Shown here: positions 58,698-64,000 of the stretch, one piece after another
Layout: the number at the start of each line of letters is the position of its first letter
Position numbering within the stretch: position 1 is the stretch's first letter
NCBI GenBank assembly: GCA_036924085.1
Contig: JAVGWX010000003.1
Span: 115,168,764-115,232,763, forward strand
Direction of reading: 5' to 3'
Origin: Ariolimax columbianus
Taxonomy: Eukaryota; Mollusca; Gastropoda; Stylommatophora; Arionidae
Length of the DNA stretch: 64,000 bases
Program-made: the position numbers and the translations under genes
The notes under the pieces: generated by a model
What the model was told of the DNA's origin: nothing
Databases searched by the model: none
What the model saw: only the letters and a program-made list of their open reading frames with translations

Positions 58698-59040
58698 TCT
58701 TATTCGACCTCTACTTCTGTAAGGGTGGATGCTCCTGTACAGGTCCCAACTCTGGCGTGAGCTAGATGTAGCCGGGATGAGGATTTACTGCTAAGCTGGC
58801 TAGTCTCGAGCAGCTTATTACTCAACTGTGTTGGAAAGGGTGGTTAATCTATGTGCAAGTCCATCTTAATAGACTCAAGCACTAGCGCAAAGTAGACCCG
58901 CAGCCTGTTAGGAACAAACCACCTAACCATGGCCGGTGTTATGTCATGTCACACAGTCACCTCTTACGACATGCTCTCTGTGGGACAGTTGTGCTATTCT
59001 TGTCTGTATCATACACAAAGATCCCTGCAGACCACTGGGG
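58698..59040 (-). mobile_element. Interspersed repeat family C
   Basis: Minus-strand copy with gtcttattcgacctctactt, cttaatagactcaagcac and aacaccggccatgg (complementary strand). Confidence 0.75.
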
Positions 59041-59118
59041 ATATATGTATATTTCTTTAAAATGGATATTGTTTTATTTGTTATAAAAAGATACATACAT
59101 CAATACATATATGGCTTG

Positions 59119-59471
59119 ACTTCGTTCGTTTTCAATCTCCCGTTACCAAACCCTGACACGGGCCTAAGTAGCCGAATGTAGTCCAGAGAACGGAATACGT
59201 TGTGTCGTAGTTTACAGCTTGACTGTGATATTTGTACCTTTCTGTCCAACACATCCGACTTCAGCAATCATTTTTTGAGTACCGGGTAAGCATTTCCTCT
59301 TCGATCCCTTCTCCTTAGCCAGTCTGCTCTGTTGCAGCCTGTTATCCAGGATCACCGAGTGGAGGTGCAGAAGGGTCTTGGCAGCTCTGGTTTGCTGGCT
59401 CTGACGCTAGCAGTCAGCTATGGGTGGCTAACCGCTGCAGCTCATGCGCTGCTCAGCATCTTGATTCCTTA
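59119..59471 (-). mobile_element. SINE family A, full length with TSD
   Basis: Almost complete. Flanking aatacatatatggcttg (59102-59118) and aatacatatatgacttg (59472-59488) match at 16 of 17 bases. The tail is short. Confidence 0.92.
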
Positions 59472-59595
59472 AATACATATATGACTTGGTTGTCATGATA
59501 GACAATATTATTATTACTCATGTAAGTAGCTAAATGTGGTTTTATTAAGACACTTTCAAGACGATAAGTCTTATGGACCTCTCACAATACAATAA

Positions 59596-59862
59596 ACTTA
59601 CAGGTTAACTGCGATATTTGCACCTTTCTGTCCTACACATCCGTTTTCGGCAGACATTTTTTAAGTACCGGGTTAGCCTTCCCTCTTCGATCCCTTCTTC
59701 TTAGCCAGCCTGCTCTATTGCAGCCTGTTATCTATGATCACCGGCTGAGTGTGTTGAAGGGTCTTGGCAGATCTGGGTCGCTACGCTAGCCCTGACGCTA
59801 GCAGTCAGGTACGGGTCACTGACCGCTGCAGCTCATGCGCTGCTCAGCATCTTGATCCCAAG
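59596..59862 (-). mobile_element. SINE family A, head two-thirds
   Basis: Runs from acaggttaactgcgatattt to agcatcttgatccc. The tail part is missing. Confidence 0.8.
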
Positions 59863-60019
59863 CTCGCTCTACGATTACCGACTACGAACATTCGGTAGCT
59901 CTCATAGCTGGAAAAGAAACAAACCGCAGCTGTTTTCCGATCTCAACTTTGTTAAAATGGATGTCATAATAGAATGGAATGTATTAATCAGATTTAAACC
60001 AAAATATGAGAAGATACAA

Positions 60020-60095
60020 AAATTAGGCCTCGTTCGGGATTTGAACTTTGGATCTTCCCACACTTTAAATGACAATCCCACTTTGCTCAGAAACC
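60020..60095 (-). mobile_element. tRNA-like SINE head
   Basis: Minus strand: A box tgagcaaagtggg, B box agttcaaatccc. A second weak B box gggttcgaatctc lies on the plus strand near 60197. Confidence 0.4.
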
Positions 60096-60439
60096 AGAAA
60101 TGTAACATGCTCCTTCCCGACCACAGACAGGAGCGTCCATTTCAAAATACTTATTTTTTTATTTGTTTGTGGTAACCGGGTGTTGTCCCCTAGATGGACT
60201 GGGTTCGAATCTCCAGAGCATTTATTAATGTAATTGTTTATATTTAACATATTGGTGTACGGAGATTAGAAAAAATACATTACCTTGTCTACCTAGCTCA
60301 ATTTATTATTTATTCTTACGCTTTATTAAAGGACATTAAATGAACAAGACAAATTAATGTATTCAACCGTGGGTTGTACAAAGCGAAATAACATCACTGT
60401 ATTGCGGACACACCCATAGGTTTCTAGTTGTTATTATAT

Positions 60440-60970
60440 GTCTGCCTCACTAGTTTCTACTGGCGGAGGCGCACCATTTTCCACACCAGATCGTAGTCAA
60501 ACAGGCGATATGAGGACGCAAAGAAGAGTGTTTTGTTATTGCTTAGATGTTTGACTCACTCGTTTCTACTGGTGGAAGCGCGCCATTCCACCGCAGGCCG
60601 TCGTCAATTAGGCGATATGAGGACGCATAAACCAGTGCTTGGATGCATGTGTGCGTCTGTATGTACATATGCTAGGTTTGTGCGGCCTCAGAAGCTAGCC
60701 CATCCAAAGTGCAAAGGAAGGGCCTCACCCTGAGGGCGCGTGTGAAAGTTGTGCAAGAGTGTGACTGTAGGACAGAGTCAAATGAAACAGAGTGAGGTGA
60801 GAAGTTGTTGTTGCTTAGATGTTTGCCTCACTAGTTTCTACTGGCGGAGGCGCGCCATTTTCCACCCCAGACCGTAGTCCATTGGGCGATATCAGGACGC
60901 ATAAACCAGTGCTTGGGTGCATGTGTGCGTCTGTATGTACCTATGCTAGGTTTGTGCGCCCTCAGAAGCT
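60440..60970. repeat. Local triplication
   Basis: Three partial copies of one block: actagtttctactggcggag near 60448, a diverged copy near 60560 and actagtttctactggcggag near 60830. The second and third continue with tgcatgtgtgcgtctgtatg and tatgctaggtttgtgcg. Confidence 0.85.
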
Positions 60971-61209
60971 AGATTTTGAATATGACGGATAAATAATGCT
61001 GTAGACGTTTGTGGATGATGGTAACACATGAGAAGAGATTCACATAAGAATGGCTTAGCTAGGTCAGAAGTGAAAATGAGATTGATATCTTTCAACTTCC
61101 GTGTTTGAATGTGCCTTTTGTTATATATCACGCTTGTAGTGGCACGCGTTGTTGTGTTCTGACGTTTATTGCATTGTGGAATGTGGAGAAGCTTGTTACA
61201 CAACTCATG

Positions 61210-62240
61210 AATTATGTTGCCACACCCACATCACAAAGATCCACACACACGCATATAACATACAAACACAACCACACTTCCACTTATAAACACAGGTATA
61301 CACCCACTTTTAAAAACGTACACAAATGCACCACATACATACATAAACAGATACACCACATACATACATAAACAGATACACCACATACATACATAAACAG
61401 ATACACCACAAACATACATAAGCAAATACACCGCATACATACATAAACAGATACACCACATACATACATAAACAGATACACCACATACATATATAAACAA
61501 ATACACCACATACATATATAAACAGATACACCACATACATAGACAGACACGACACACAAACACAGGCACATACCAAATAGAAACGCATACGATCACGTAC
61601 ATGTGTGCAAAAACAAACACGCAATGTACAAATATAGATACACACCCACATACAATCACAGGCAAGATGCACATACAAACAAAGGCACATGACATTAACA
61701 AACACGTGCGAACACCTAAATACGTTCAAAAACAAACACAAAATACACAGACACATACAAACACATACAAACACACACACACACACATCATAAATAAAGA
61801 CAGACACACGCAATATGCAAACGCAAATACCCATCTACATTCAATTACATGTGCACACCAAATCTTAAATTCTCAGGTGCCCATCCGCATTCAATAGTAG
61901 GCAACCATACCCACATCCTCATACACACACATGACATATCCCATATACAAGCACATCACCCACGCTTACCAACATACACACACAACATCGACACTCACCA
62001 ACGTGTAAACAAGAGCAACACTCAACCACATATAAATAACATCAAAACTCGCCCATATACAAACACAACATAGACATTTACCCACACAATCCTAACACCA
62101 TCACTCACCCACACAGAAACACAGGATAAGACACTCACCCACACAGAAACACAGGATAAGACATTCACCCACGTACAAGCATGACACAAACGCATGCACA
62201 TACAAGCACCACACATACAAACACAAACACACTATTATAT
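61210..62240. repeat. CA-rich tract with 25-bp minisatellite
   Basis: Imperfect (acacac/cacat) repeats throughout. A regular 25-bp array (acaccacatacatacataaa plus cagat) of about nine units lies at 61310-61545. Open frames (for example cysteine/valine/tyrosine-rich on the minus strand) are artefacts. Confidence 0.9.
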
Positions 62241-62589
62241 GGTTATTGTCTCTAGAGCTTTCTTTCGACCTGAAATGGTTCTGTTTAAACATAAAATACT
62301 TTGTCACCTGTGTAAATAGGGGAAGTGTGCAATGAATCCCATGAGTTGGAGAGTCTTCCACGTTACGTGGTGTGACCGCATGTCTGGAATGACATACTCT
62401 CATTCTGGTTACTGCGTTATTCTCTTCTGTTTTGTGTTGAACAAACGCTGGAATCCAGAAATGCTAAAACGTGGTTTGAGCAAGTGAGGGGGCTAGGGAG
62501 GTAGGGTGACAGTAGAGATCTGATAGGGAAAAAGTATGACACAAGCTGATAGTGTGTAAGGGTAATTTGAGAATCATTTATGTGTTTAA

Positions 62590-62775
62590 TGTACGTTGTG
62601 ACATCATAGACACACTTGTGACATCTCATTGTACGTTGTGACATCTTAGTGTACCATGTGCCATCTTAGTGTACTTTGTGACATATTATTTCACTGTGTA
62701 CCGTAATAGTGCACTTTGTGCTATCTTAGTGCACTTTGTACGATCTTAGTGCACTTTGTGTCATCTTAGTGCACT
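62590..62775. repeat. ~20-bp tandem repeat
   Basis: Units of gcactttgtgtcatcttagt, about nine, diverged toward the left. Confidence 0.85.
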
Positions 62776-62809
62776 TTTGTTGTTTTGACGACTTTTTATT
62801 GTCAGATTA

Positions 62810-63000
62810 ATGTAACTCTCCTCACATTCTGGAGGTTACTAGATAGGTGGGCTGGGGTCCTCCTGACTGTAGTGAAATGCGAGATTCCTCAGTAACCTCC
62901 CCACTATAGGGATCGCAGTGCCGATCCCCATCTCGTTAGCCAAACTCTCATTAAATAGCCTGTTTCCAGGTATAAAACTCCAATACGGGTCTGCCATATA
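62810..63000 (-). mobile_element. Interspersed repeat family D
   Basis: Contains ggctggggtcctcctgac, ccgatccccatctcgttagc and atagcctgtttccagg, complementary to plus-strand copies. Confidence 0.6.
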
Positions 63001-64000
63001 CTACTCTTTGGCATATATGACTGTTCAGCCTGTAATGTCTTTGTGATGCCATGTTTAGTACAGCGATTCTAAAACGACACTAACCTGAGGACCTATTTAT
63101 GTTAATTCTTGCATTGCCAGCAACAGGGTCATCGACCCCAGTTTAGGGACCATTGATTTAATACACTCTGGAATGGCGCCACGCCAAACCAAGTCGCCAA
63201 ATAAAGATGGTAAGCCCATTGAATGAGGAAACTATACAGAGTTTTTCCTACAGCAATATTTGTCGACTGCCAAACCAGAAGTCACATGATGGCATTTTGT
63301 AACAGTGTCCCATTATTATAAGCACGCACTCACAACCGCTGTTGTTTGAACGAGCGGATGAATGTATGCTGCTGTTCCCGGGAGTCATTCTATCTAGGGA
63401 CGTGATGTACTGACTGACAGGCATTGCATGATATTCTATCATTTCAAGTGACAACGATGAGATTATTTCAACGTAATGTTCTTCCTTTCAGTTAAGATGT
63501 GATAAAGGCAAGACAGCTGTTCTGTCGCTCTGGGCCGGTTCTTTCTTATCCATCTTTAACAGAGTGTAAAGGTAGTCAGTAGACGTTGTTGTCGGGGACA
63601 ATATGTTACAAACATCAATGTTTTAGGCTTCGACCATTTCTAAAGTGGGCAATAACCAGTCACCCTCTTCGTGGTCTTTTCTGTAAAGGCAAACACCCGT
63701 TTGTATGGGTGGTCTGGTGAACGTCGAGACCAGAGTCTCGGTCAGTCGTCGAGACCAGAGTCTCGGTCAGTATGTTACTCCGGGCCGGAAGTCTGGGTAA
63801 ACAGCCGCACAAGTGTACAGAAATGACTGATATGTGTGAAGACGTTTGATTGTCTCCCCTACTAGTTTTGATGCTTGATGATAGGAGGAAACAACGTCAG
63901 AATTCATCATTTATAACAGCGCAGATTATTGGTTATCGGAAACTCACAAACTAGACCCAGGCAAATCTCGAGTTGTGATCAGTAATAGAAATATGTTAAT
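63001..64000. other. Unassigned sequence
   Basis: Includes a family F 3' fragment (aaaggtagtcagtagacg, 63550-63605) and a 26-bp direct repeat around gtcgagaccagagtctcgg at 63722-63772. No coding region is supported. Confidence 0.45.

Noticed and set aside
61231..61834. Cys/Val/Tyr-rich minus-strand frames in the CA-rich tract
   Set aside because: Low-complexity DNA; no signal or domain.

Overview
This window is eukaryotic (metazoan) intergenic or intronic DNA built almost entirely from degenerate retrotransposons, SINEs and tandem repeats. No complete host gene could be identified. The case for an animal, probably a mollusc (perhaps a gastropod), rests on the mix of LINE reverse transcriptases, tRNA-headed SINEs, a Penelope-type GIY-YIG fragment and very many minisatellites. 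This taxonomic guess is inference and no marker gene confirms it. There is no operon structure, no rRNA, no intact tRNA gene and no CRISPR array.

Layout. 1-2.8 kb: a LINE reverse-transcriptase remnant that contains a 23-bp minisatellite, itself split by the 3' end of an RNase H-encoding LINE; then a SINE, a CR1/L2-like remnant and a hAT-like MITE. 3.5-9.5 kb: SINE families, 99-bp and 38-bp repeats, LINE tails. 9.6-11 kb: a 27-bp array. 11-27 kb: scattered SINEs, four LINE remnants on the minus strand, one LINE endonuclease-RT remnant on the plus strand, and 39-47-bp arrays. 27.5-29.7 kb: a 23-bp array of about 94 units. 31.4-33 kb: a 39-bp array next to a candidate terminal exon on the minus strand. 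34-48 kb: LINE RT remnants, arrays split by SINEs, a GIY-YIG fragment, an inverted repeat carrying a SINE, a SINE-born minisatellite and the longest RNase H LINE copy. 48.7-49.9 kb: a 22-bp array. 53-57 kb: two more RNase H LINE ends, one nested in a SINE and one whose 3' terminus became a 39-bp minisatellite, then a candidate terminal exon. 58-64 kb: more SINEs, a local triplication, a CA-rich tract and short repeats.

How the parts relate. RNase H LINE copies are 5'-truncated, end in (GAA)n and are mostly flanked by 9-13-bp target-site duplications, so they were made by target-primed reverse transcription. SINE family A ends in the same kind of tail and is probably mobilised by one of these LINEs. 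Families A and B share a conserved core of about 40 bp. At least three minisatellites appear to have grown out of transposon sequence. Long open frames over the arrays come from the repeat units and should not be read as genes. Four short stretches (24388-24663, 33026-33330, 46266-46321, 57428-57594) are the only candidates for non-transposon coding sequence, all at low confidence.
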